Assembly: GCA_017634255.1 (NCBI GenBank)
Contig: JAGBNT010000012.1
Coordinates: 1 to 14,984 of the forward strand
Length of the DNA stretch: 14,984 nucleotides
Reading direction: 5' to 3'
Source of the DNA: Lachnospiraceae bacterium
GTDB taxonomy: Bacteria > Bacillota_A > Clostridia > Lachnospirales > Lachnospiraceae
Part shown: in pieces, positions 1 to 6,894 of the stretch
Layout: each line of letters begins with the position of its first letter
Position numbering within the stretch: position 1 is the stretch's first letter
Position numbers and translations under genes: made by a program
Notes under the pieces: model-generated
What the model saw: only the letters and a program-made list of their open reading frames with translations
What the model was told of the DNA's origin: nothing
The model's database searches: none

Positions 1-1558
1 TCCATTCTCTCTTTTGAGCAAATTCCTGACCCATAAAGAGCAGCTTCTTCCCGGAATGGGTGAACATGAAGCCGTAGCCAGCTCTTAAGTTGGCAAATTT
101 CTGCCATTCATCTCCCGGCATCTTATTTAGCATGGAGCACTTCAGGTGAACGACCTCGTCGTGAGAAAGCACAAGAATATAATTCTCTGCCCCGTTATAG
201 CTCATCGCAAAGGTCATCTTATAGTGATTATCCTTACGGAAATAGGGGTCAAGCTTCATATAATCGCAGAAATCGTGCATCCAGCCCATATTCCACTTAA
301 AGGAGAAGCCGAGTCCGTCATCCTCAGGTCTGCCCGTAACCTTGGGCCAGGCCGTAGATTCCTCCGCTATCATCATGGTTCCGGGGAAGCGGTTAAGTAT
401 CTCCGAATTGAGGTGCTTGAAAAACTCTATCGCCTCAAGGTTATTGTTGCCGCCGTACTTATTGGCTACCCACTGTCCGTCATTCTTTCCGTAATCCAGA
501 TAGAGCATCGACGCAACTGCATCCACCCTCAGGCCGTCGATATGGAACTCCTCCATCCAGTAATTCGCATTGCCTATGAGGAAGTTCTTTACCTCATTCT
601 TTCCGTAGTCAAAAATCTTGGTTCCCCAATCGGGATGCTCTCCCTTTTTAGGGTCCGCATACTCGTATAGCGGCGTCCCGTCAAACATGGCAAGGGCGAA
701 TTCATCTCTCGGGAAATGCGCAGGAACCCAATCCAGGATTATTCCTATCCCGTTTTTATGCATTAAATTTACAAGATATCTGAAATCATCGGGATTGCCG
801 TACCTGGATGTCGGCGCATAATAGCCCGATACCTGATAACCCCAGGAGCCGTCGAACGGATGCTCTGCAATACCCATGAGCTCTATATGGGTGTATTTCA
901 TCTCCTTTAGATACTCGAGAAGTCTGTCCGCAAATTCGCGGTAGCTGTACAGACCTTCGTCGTCGGGCTTGGGATGGCGCATCCAGGAACCCAGATGAAC
1001 CTCATATATGGCCATCGGCTGCCTGTTCATATCCAGAGTCTTTCTCTTGTCCATCCAAGCCTTGTCCGTCCACTTAAACTTACCGATGTCAAAGAGCCTG
1101 GAGGCTGTTCCCGGGCGGACCTCCGCGTAGTTTGCATAGGGATCTGCCTTGTACACATACATCCCATCGGGCTTGATTATATAGTATTTATAGATACTGC
1201 CTTCTTTAAGTCCGGGGATAAAGGCCGTCCAGATTCCCACATCGTTGGGTCCCTGCATGGGGTTGACCTGCGAATCCCATTCGTTAAAGTCGCCGACTAC
1301 GCTGACAGACTGTGCATTCGGAGCCCATACGGCAAAAAAGTATCCATCCTTGCCGTTCTCTACGGAAGGATGGGCACCCAGCTTCTTATATATCTCATAG
1401 TGCCTGCCCTTGCCGAAGAGGTAAGTATCCATGTCAGAAAAGAAGACCTGCTCCTTTGAGACTGCGGCCTCCTTGGCTTCCTTCTTCTCCGCCTTCTTTT
1501 CCTTTGCCGGCTTTACCAGCTTTGAGATCTTCTCACTTTTTTTCTTTTTTTCTAACAT
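1..1558 (-). CDS. glgB: 1,4-alpha-glucan branching enzyme GlgB (GH13), 3' end cut by window edge
   Basis: GlgB cuts alpha-1,4-glucan chains and reattaches them as alpha-1,6 branches during cytoplasmic glycogen synthesis. The first 519 residues are present; by family length roughly 110-200 C-terminal residues (end of the barrel and the C-terminal beta domain) lie beyond the window. Residues 1-40 are a lysine-rich extension (MLEKKKK...). A CBM48-like domain follows at about 45-150 (FAVWAPNAQSVSVVGDFNEW), then the GH13 barrel. The catalytic set is intact: nucleophile D346 in GLRVDAV, acid E399 in AEEST, and D467 in LSHDEV. The 53- and 121-residue spacings equal those of the E. coli enzyme. The ATG at 1556-1558 follows a GGGAGAAGG ribosome binding site and lies inside the end of the upstream gene, a 26-base overlap that implies translational coupling. 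The overlap contains two runs of seven A. Confidence 0.95.
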   Translation of the reverse strand, partial: MLEKKKKSEKISKLVKPAKEKKAEKKEAKEAAVSKEQVFFSDMDTYLFGKGRHYEIYKKLGAHPSVENGKDGYFFAVWAPNAQSVSVVGDFNEWDSQVNPMQGPNDVGIWTAFIPGLKEGSIYKYYIIKPDGMYVYKADPYANYAEVRPGTASRLFDIGKFKWTDKAWMDKRKTLDMNRQPMAIYEVHLGSWMRHPKPDDEGLYSYREFADRLLEYLKEMKYTHIELMGIAEHPFDGSWGYQVSGYYAPTSRYGNPDDFRYLVNLMHKNGIGIILDWVPAHFPRDEFALAMFDGTPLYEYADPKKGEHPDWGTKIFDYGKNEVKNFLIGNANYWMEEFHIDGLRVDAVASMLYLDYGKNDGQWVANKYGGNNNLEAIEFFKHLNSEILNRFPGTMMIAEESTAWPKVTGRPEDDGLGFSFKWNMGWMHDFCDYMKLDPYFRKDNHYKMTFAMSYNGAENYILVLSHDEVVHLKCSMLNKMPGDEWQKFANLRAGYGFMFTHSGKKLLFMGQEFAQKREW

Positions 1559-4454
1559 CGAAATCCTTCTCCCTTAAAATAATCATATCTTCATCATCAT
1601 ATCGCTTGGCTAAAAGCACATCCATAAAATGTCCTACGGATCTCTTATCAACATGCTCTATCGCCTCGTCTACAATGTCTTCCACCTCGTTTAAGGTCAC
1701 GAAATGATTCGCCGTCTGGAGCTGGTCTACTCTTCTGTACAGCGCGAGAACCCCCATATTGTCTATTGCGTATTCCTTCTGGCGCGCATATTCGCGTCCA
1801 TGGAAAACAAGGTCATCATTTGTATATGCCGGAATATTGATGTGGACATTAAAGACTTCCGCAAAGCCCGGAATATTTTCTCCCACCCTCTTCTGATAGA
1901 AGTGGTTGTCCTCAAGCATCATTAAAATTCTTATCTCCGGCTGGTTCAATACCCTGACTATCTCCTGCAAGGTCTGGTTTGTAAGCTCAGCCGCATTTTC
2001 TATGACAAGGGCTCCGCCGTCCAGCATTGCTATGGAGCGGGAAATATCCTTTTTGTTGAAGACCTCCGCGGAGATCTTGGCTATCTTGCCGATAAAATCG
2101 GGGTGGGTCAGCTGCAGATCCTTTGCGAGAGCGCCGCAGAAATTGATCCTCGCGCTATGCTCGTTACCCGTTATGATCACGTTCCCGCAGGTTCCCTCCA
2201 TACCTATCCGGCTGAGCGCATCCCTGATAATGCCCGGGAGGTCATGCATAAGGAGGAAATCCTTAAAGATCTCCTGCTCCTCCTCGGTAAGGTCACTGGC
2301 GCCGGAGCGATCCGGTACCGGAGGTACAGACGAGGAATCCTGATATTCTCCCTGATATTCGCCGCTGGCTTCTTCGGCATATTCTGCCTCTTCGTCCTGC
2401 GGATAAGCCTGCCCGGCATCCTCATAGCCATATTCATCGCCGTAGTCTTCGGCCTGGTATCCCTCTTCGGCGGAATATCCCTCTTCAGCAGAATACCCCT
2501 CTTCCTCCGGATATTCCTCTTCGCCGTAGCCCTCCTCTGGGCTGTACTCCTCTTCTCCTACGTACTCTTCTTCGGCGTAATACTCATCCTCAGCGTACTC
2601 ATCCTGCTCAGGATAGTCATCGTCCGCATATTCGCCTTCATTGCCGTAATCCGTGTCATAATCCCCGGAATACCCATCCGGAGCATAGCCCTCGTCTCCG
2701 GTGTATTCGTAATCATTCTCCGGATAGTACTCTTCCTCATAGCCCTCGGACCCTTCATCGCCAAACTCTTCATCCGAAAGCATATTCAGCGTATCTCCGG
2801 CAATTACCTTGCCTTCCTTCTCAGCCGCCGTTCTCATGCCTTCCGCATCAAGAGCAAAGGCTGACGAATCGTCCTCGATCTCCTCCAGAGCAGCCCGCAT
2901 ACGCTTGACGGGCGGGATGTGTACAGGCTTCTTTCGCTCCTCCGCCGTATGTAGCGTCTCCTCCGGCCTGGGCTTTACGCCTATTTCATTCGGATTATCA
3001 TGGACAACTATGCCGGGAATGACCCCTTTAAGCTGATTGACTATATCGTTTGTCTGCTCAAGCGACTTCCTCTTGGCTCCCTCGACACGCTTGCGATTGC
3101 TCTCTTCGGTACGCTTTTCCCAGCCATCGAGGATATCCTGGAAGTCCATCTGCCCGGTGATCTGCTTTTCTGTCTCCGATGGAGATTCGGGAACATTTAA
3201 GACCATCTGTCCGTCATACTCCTCGGATACCATATTCTTTATGCCGCCGGGAACGGCCATCGAACCTGTATATCCATACAGGGCTCCATCATATTTAGGT
3301 GCGCGGGTCTGCAGCCTGGGATGATATGCCTCTTCCTCAGCAGCCTGCTGTGCGGGGTAGTATTCCTGTTCCGGATAATATCCCTGCTCCCCGGCTGCCT
3401 GCTGGTCGGGATAGTATCCCTGCTCCCCAGCCACCTGCTGCTCAGGATAGACGTCCTGCTCCTGCAGCGCATAACCCTCGGAATGAAGCTCTGTCATATC
3501 CTCATCTGCAACGGGAACCGACTGGACATCGAAGCCCCTGGACTGATAATACGCATATGGGTCATCGGGATTCAGCGAATGTATGGGAGTCTCGACCTCA
3601 CGCAGAGGCTCGCCTGTGCTTGAGGCGAGCTCATCCATGTTACGCTTGAGCTCCTCCTGCAGGTTTAATGTCGCATTCTTATCCAGATTGACCGGCTGAA
3701 CGAGGAAATCATTTTCCCCGTAGACATTTGAGTTTATATCCCTATTCGGTATCTTCTGCGTAGGCTGGTCGGAAGCATCGACGCTCATTACCTGAATTGG
3801 AATGGACGACGTATCGAAAACAGCCTCTCCACCCGGAGCATTTTCATTACCCTTTTCCGCGCCAAAGGTACTGCTCCGGATTATTTCGTATCTTTCCTTT
3901 AGGTTCAGCGCCTTCTGTCCGTATTTGCCATCCGGGCCAAACCAGGTTATCAGCTCATTGCACTCTGATATGCACTTATCTACATTTCCCGCCTCGCTGT
4001 AGAGAGATGCGAGCTCATATCCCCATTTTTCCTGATAGTCCTCGGCCTTAAGATCCTCCAGGACCTTTATTCTCTCCTCCAGACTCGACCCCTGGGATAA
4101 TAATATCTTATATCTTAATATCAGCGAGCCCGCCGGATCTGCTGCCCGCTGGTCGTACTGCCCCAGATAGGCGACAGCCTCCCCAATCTCATTCAGTTTT
4201 ATACATATCTCACAAAGCCTGTAAATAATAGAGCGCCCGTTAGGATGTCTTTCCTTGGCAAGAAGAAGTATCTCCTTGGATTCTTCGTAGCGCTTATTTA
4301 TCATGTACAGCTCACTGATAGTCAAAAGCCTGGATACCGAGGGGACCCGGCTCCAATCTATTGAATCGGCGATCTGTACCGCCTCCTGATATTCTCCGTT
4401 CTCTATTAACGACTTGATCTGCGCAGAACGTACTTTATACTCGTACTTATCCAA
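1533..4454 (-). CDS. TPR-like / low-complexity / degenerate AAA-type protein (973 aa), function unknown
   Basis: I do not recognise this gene as a named family. Residues 1-195 are helical and TPR-like (YEESKEILLLAKERHPNG, LASLYSEAGNVDKC). Residues 332-372 hold short repeats of an EQGYYPDQQAAG unit. Residues 561-706 are an extremely Glu/Asp/Tyr/Gly-rich tract. Residues 725-970 resemble an AAA domain of the CbxX/SpoVK kind: a strand GNVIITG (757-763), a Walker-B-like GGALVIEN (813-820), and NIPGF...INIPAY near 860-877. The key residues are missing: in the P-loop only G763 remains, and the Lys position is R769. The Walker B Asp/Glu positions are E819/N820, and no arginine finger is visible, so ATP hydrolysis is unlikely. 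No signal peptide or membrane segment is seen. The start is TTG at 4452-4454, because an in-frame TAG lies three codons upstream. The gene sits between ksgA and glgB and overlaps glgB. A scaffold or regulator is one inference. Confidence 0.85.
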   Translation of the reverse strand: MDKYEYKVRSAQIKSLIENGEYQEAVQIADSIDWSRVPSVSRLLTISELYMINKRYEESKEILLLAKERHPNGRSIIYRLCEICIKLNEIGEAVAYLGQYDQRAADPAGSLILRYKILLSQGSSLEERIKVLEDLKAEDYQEKWGYELASLYSEAGNVDKCISECNELITWFGPDGKYGQKALNLKERYEIIRSSTFGAEKGNENAPGGEAVFDTSSIPIQVMSVDASDQPTQKIPNRDINSNVYGENDFLVQPVNLDKNATLNLQEELKRNMDELASSTGEPLREVETPIHSLNPDDPYAYYQSRGFDVQSVPVADEDMTELHSEGYALQEQDVYPEQQVAGEQGYYPDQQAAGEQGYYPEQEYYPAQQAAEEEAYHPRLQTRAPKYDGALYGYTGSMAVPGGIKNMVSEEYDGQMVLNVPESPSETEKQITGQMDFQDILDGWEKRTEESNRKRVEGAKRKSLEQTNDIVNQLKGVIPGIVVHDNPNEIGVKPRPEETLHTAEERKKPVHIPPVKRMRAALEEIEDDSSAFALDAEGMRTAAEKEGKVIAGDTLNMLSDEEFGDEGSEGYEEEYYPENDYEYTGDEGYAPDGYSGDYDTDYGNEGEYADDDYPEQDEYAEDEYYAEEEYVGEEEYSPEEGYGEEEYPEEEGYSAEEGYSAEEGYQAEDYGDEYGYEDAGQAYPQDEEAEYAEEASGEYQGEYQDSSSVPPVPDRSGASDLTEEEQEIFKDFLLMHDLPGIIRDALSRIGMEGTCGNVIITGNEHSARINFCGALAKDLQLTHPDFIGKIAKISAEVFNKKDISRSIAMLDGGALVIENAAELTNQTLQEIVRVLNQPEIRILMMLEDNHFYQKRVGENIPGFAEVFNVHINIPAYTNDDLVFHGREYARQKEYAIDNMGVLALYRRVDQLQTANHFVTLNEVEDIVDEAIEHVDKRSVGHFMDVLLAKRYDDEDMIILREKDFDVRKKEKK
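2337..2774 (-). repeat. Glu/Asp/Tyr-rich low-complexity coding tract
   Basis: This stretch encodes residues 561-706 of the 973-residue protein. It is built from short imperfect units such as EEGY, EEEY, SAEEGY and EDEYYAE. The biased codons (GAG/GAA/TAC/GGA) leave long open frames on the opposite strand that are not genes. The tract should be strongly negatively charged and disordered. Confidence 0.85.
3339..3461 (-). repeat. Coding tandem repeat, 36-base unit (EQGYYPDQQAAG)
   Basis: Residues 332-343 and 344-355 are two 12-residue units (EQDVYPEQQVAG and EQGYYPDQQAAG). A partial EQGYYPEQ follows at 356-363, then EYYPAQQAAE at 364-373. The units lie in the linker between the TPR-like part and the acidic tract. 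The near-identical DNA suggests recent expansion by slippage. Confidence 0.8.
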
Positions 4455-4463
4455 CCTTTTCTA

Positions 4464-4467
4464 CTCC
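4464..4467 (-). promoter_or_regulatory. Ribosome binding site deciding a TTG start
   Basis: GGAG on the minus strand lies 9 bases before the TTG at 4452-4454. An in-frame TAG at 4461-4463 rules out any earlier start, and the next in-frame ATG is codon 51, inside the TPR-like region. TTG with this site is therefore the best start for the 973-residue protein. Confidence 0.6.
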
Positions 4468-4535
4468 AGTTGCTTCTCATCATTTCGACAGAATGACGCA
4501 TCGTAACATCAGATTACATAATCGGCTATAGTCTA

Positions 4536-5408
4536 TCACAGCGCACTTTCCATGTCAAAGCAATCCGATAAAAAGGCGAATTCCTCCAAGGTAAGCTCTT
4601 CGCCTCTTACCATTGGCCCGTGCCCAAGCTTCTCAATATTTCCGGTTATGACCTCTTTTGAATAATGCAGGCCCGGAAAATTCTTTATCCCGTTGTACAG
4701 AGTCTTCCGCCTCTGATTAAAGGAGGCCCGTATAAGCTTAAAAAGAAGCTCCTCATTCCTGACCTCTATGGGATTGGCCCTGGGCATGCTTATATGAACC
4801 ACAGCAGACTCGACCTCCGGCTCGGGAATAAAGGCTCCGGGCGGGACCTCGGCTGCAATGCTCACATCTCCGTAATACTGCACAGCCAGGGTAAGCGCCC
4901 CGTAGGCCTTGGTCCTCGGTCCGGCCTGCATCCTGTCGGCGACCTCCCTTTGAACCATAAAGGTCATTCCCGCAAATTTTACGGAAGCTTTTAAGAGCTC
5001 CATTATTATCGGTGTAGTAATATAATAAGGAAGATTCGCAACGACCTTAAGCGGGCGGTCTATCCCCCTCTCCCGCACCAGCTCATCAATATCCACCTTG
5101 AGGATATCGCGGTTTATGATCTCTATATTGTCATGGTCGGCCAGCGTCTCCTCCAGAATAGGTATGAGATTCTTGTCAATTTCGACCGCAATTACTGATC
5201 TTGCATTTCGGGCAAGATAGCCCGTGAGGGCTCCAATCCCGGGACCGATCTCCAGCACCACGTCCTCCCCGGTAACCCCCGCCGCAGAAACTATCTTCTC
5301 GAACACTTCCTCTTTTACGAGAAAGTTCTGACCATATTTCTTTTTAACAAGAAAATCGTACCCATTGATTATCTTCAGGGTACGATCCCTTATGCTAAGT
5401 TCATTCAT
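4536..5408 (-). CDS. rsmA: 16S rRNA (adenine1518-N6/adenine1519-N6)-dimethyltransferase
   Basis: RsmA (KsgA) uses S-adenosylmethionine to dimethylate two adjacent adenines in the 3' hairpin of 16S rRNA late in 30S subunit assembly. At 290 residues the length is normal. The N-terminal KKYGQNFLV (about 23-31) is the family signature. The SAM-binding motif is VLEIGPGIGALT (51-62), the acidic ribose-binding position is in AVEIDKN (74-80), RDIL is at 100-103, and the catalytic NLPYYITTP motif is at 125-133. The C-terminal small domain contains the typical SFNQRRKTLYN. The ATG at 5406-5408 follows GGAGAAGG. It lies 36 bases after tatD, the common tatD-(rnmV)-ksgA order of Firmicutes; no ribonuclease M5 gene (rnmV) lies between them here. 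The following gene starts 81 bases downstream. Confidence 0.97.
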   Translation of the reverse strand: MNELSIRDRTLKIINGYDFLVKKKYGQNFLVKEEVFEKIVSAAGVTGEDVVLEIGPGIGALTGYLARNARSVIAVEIDKNLIPILEETLADHDNIEIINRDILKVDIDELVRERGIDRPLKVVANLPYYITTPIIMELLKASVKFAGMTFMVQREVADRMQAGPRTKAYGALTLAVQYYGDVSIAAEVPPGAFIPEPEVESAVVHISMPRANPIEVRNEELLFKLIRASFNQRRKTLYNGIKNFPGLHYSKEVITGNIEKLGHGPMVRGEELTLEEFAFLSDCFDMESAL

Positions 5409-5425
5409 TAAATCCTTCTCCGAAA

Positions 5426-5441
5426 CAGGACAGGTGTCCTG
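5426..5441. repeat. Small inverted repeat between tatD and rsmA
   Basis: CAGGACA and TGTCCTG flank a GG centre immediately after the tatD stop and just before the rsmA ribosome binding site. An overlapping alternative hairpin (GTGTC-CT-GACAC) shares half the bases. No strong T-run follows, so this is not a convincing terminator. It could fold in the rsmA leader. Confidence 0.4.
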
Positions 5442-5444
5442 ACA

Positions 5445-6218
5445 CTAGCCGATCCGATACAGCCTTTTGGCGTTCTCGGTGGTCACACGTTCCACCTCGT
5501 CCTCCGATACTCCCTTGAGATTTGCGACGGTTCTCAATATCCACGGCAGATAAAGCGAGGAATTCCTCTGTCCCCTGTAGGGCTCCGGAGCCAGATAGGG
5601 GCAGTCCGTTTCCAAAACGATGCTCTCCAGAGGAACCATGCTCACAACCTCCTTGAGCTTCCTTGCGTTTTTAAAGGTTATAACGCCCCCTATTCCGATA
5701 TAAAAGCCCCGTTTTACATAGTGCAGCGCAAGGGCGGCAGAATAGGAAAAGCAGTGTACTATTCCCCCAAGCTCACGGAAGTCATATCTGTCCAGGGTAA
5801 ACTGGGTATCCTCAGCCGCGTCACGGCTATGTATAATGACAGGCTTATTGACCCTTAAGGCAAGCTCTATCTGCTCAACAAACCACTTTTTCTGTATTGC
5901 GCGGGACGGCTCAGGATAGTGATAATCCAGGCCGATCTCGCCTACCGCTACGACCTTGGAGCCCCTTTTCTTTATCAGCCTCTCAATATTTTCCAGCTTC
6001 TTTTCATCCATATCCTCCACATCCGAAGGATGGATACCAAGGGCGGCAAAGGCATAGTCATACTTTTTTGCGATTGCCAGCACGGGCTCTATAGAAGCAT
6101 AGTCGGCGCAGACGTTTACGAAACCCCCTATCCCGTTTTCCGGCAGGGAGCTTATAAGCTCATCCCTGTCCTCGTCAAAGGCGCTGTCATCGTAATGTAC
6201 ATGAGTATCGAAGATCAT
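5445..6218 (-). CDS. tatD: TatD-family metal-dependent hydrolase (putative deoxyribonuclease)
   Basis: This is a cytoplasmic TIM-barrel metallohydrolase of the TatD/YcfH/YabD group; members have been described as 3'-5' exonucleases or DNases, but the in vivo role is unsettled. At 257 residues it is a standard length. The metal ligands are all present: H6 and H8 (DTHVH), E94 (VGEIGLDYHYP), H130 (IIHSRDA), H155 (IVHCFS) and D205 (LETDCPY). The C-terminal EPYRGQRNSS motif is typical. The ATG at 6216-6218 has an AAGGGATG-type site. It lies 8 bases after the mutarotase-like gene, so they are probably co-translated. The strict paralogue (TatD, YcfH or YjjV type) cannot be fixed by eye. Confidence 0.93.
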   Translation of the reverse strand: MIFDTHVHYDDSAFDEDRDELISSLPENGIGGFVNVCADYASIEPVLAIAKKYDYAFAALGIHPSDVEDMDEKKLENIERLIKKRGSKVVAVGEIGLDYHYPEPSRAIQKKWFVEQIELALRVNKPVIIHSRDAAEDTQFTLDRYDFRELGGIVHCFSYSAALALHYVKRGFYIGIGGVITFKNARKLKEVVSMVPLESIVLETDCPYLAPEPYRGQRNSSLYLPWILRTVANLKGVSEDEVERVTTENAKRLYRIG

Positions 6219-6226
6219 TTCATCCC

Positions 6227-6874
6227 TTAATTGTGATGTGCAAGTCTAACAATGTGTTTGTGCTCAAGGCCGGTTATCCAGTCCACATCATCGGTGAACC
6301 AGGCCATTATGCCAAGCATCTTCGTTTCCCAGTCTATGGTATTCCTGCGCTGCTCCTCGGTCTCTTCCACCTCCATTGAGGTATCGATCTCGTCATAGCC
6401 GAAAATATAATCCCCGGCGTTCCATATGGAGAAATTACTGTCGGGGCCGGGATCTACCTTGTCCCCGCGGGCCTCCACCAGCGCGTCATGGCGGCGCTTG
6501 TATTCCTCCTGAGCTCCGGGACGCAGGCGTGTGGCAAAGACACGATGGCGGATAAGCTCCTTGCTATCCCTTACAATGCCGAAATCCTGATACATCAGAC
6601 GCATCTCCTCAGCCGGAGTTGAGATCCACTCGACGAGCTTGTCCAGCTCACTCCTTATCCTCCCGTACTGGGAGCTCTTGGAGGTGGGAAGGGTCTTTTC
6701 CGAATTCATCTCGTAGTAGCCGAAAACCAGATCCTCAATGCCCCAGAGACTGAAATTCTGAATCCTCATTGCGTCCAGGATATCTGTCACATCGGACCAC
6801 ATTGTCCCAAGAAGCTGCCTGAATTCATTGTATTTCCCGTAACGTATCGCAAAAGCAAAAGCATGTCTTTCCAT
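6227..6874 (-). CDS. Two-domain L-rhamnose mutarotase-like (RhaM/DUF718) protein
   Basis: RhaM-type enzymes interconvert alpha and beta anomers of a sugar in a small ferredoxin-like alpha/beta fold. At 215 residues this protein is about twice a RhaM (about 104 residues) and reads as a tandem duplication: RHAFAFAIRYGKYNEF at 3-18 matches RHRVFATRLRPGAQEEY at 109-125, and FSLWGIEDLVFGYYEM at 41-56 matches FSIWNAGDYIFGYDEI at 148-163. The second half keeps the Tyr and His of the EEYQRRH motif (Y125, H129). In the first half the aligned positions are F18 and L22, so that half is probably not catalytic. The gene lies 20 bases after galK and 8 before tatD. Beside galK it could act on galactose or another monosaccharide, but that is inference from position. 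No signal peptide is seen. Similarity was judged by eye. Confidence 0.65.
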   Translation of the reverse strand: MERHAFAFAIRYGKYNEFRQLLGTMWSDVTDILDAMRIQNFSLWGIEDLVFGYYEMNSEKTLPTSKSSQYGRIRSELDKLVEWISTPAEEMRLMYQDFGIVRDSKELIRHRVFATRLRPGAQEEYKRRHDALVEARGDKVDPGPDSNFSIWNAGDYIFGYDEIDTSMEVEETEEQRRNTIDWETKMLGIMAWFTDDVDWITGLEHKHIVRLAHHN

Positions 6875-6894
6875 ATCTACCTGTTTACCTCCCT

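Noticed and set aside
146..1459. Plus-strand open frames of 174 and 161 residues
   Set aside because: They are antisense to GlgB, whose catalytic residues and spacing are intact on the minus strand.
2103..2864. 253-residue plus-strand open frame rich in Ile/Leu/Val/Phe, resembling a membrane protein
   Set aside because: It is the antisense of the Glu/Tyr/Asp-rich tract. GAG/GAA/TAC codons read backward give Leu/Phe/Val/Ile, and the opposite frame has domain-like ends and a coupled position before glgB.
3299..3649. 36-base repeats considered as a CRISPR-like array
   Set aside because: The units are directly adjacent with no spacers, vary by codon and keep a minus-strand reading frame; they are protein repeats.
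4455..4535. Gap between rsmA and the 973-residue gene checked for a terminator or promoter
   Set aside because: No hairpin with a T-run and no convincing -35/-10 pair was seen; only the GGAG site before the TTG start is supported.
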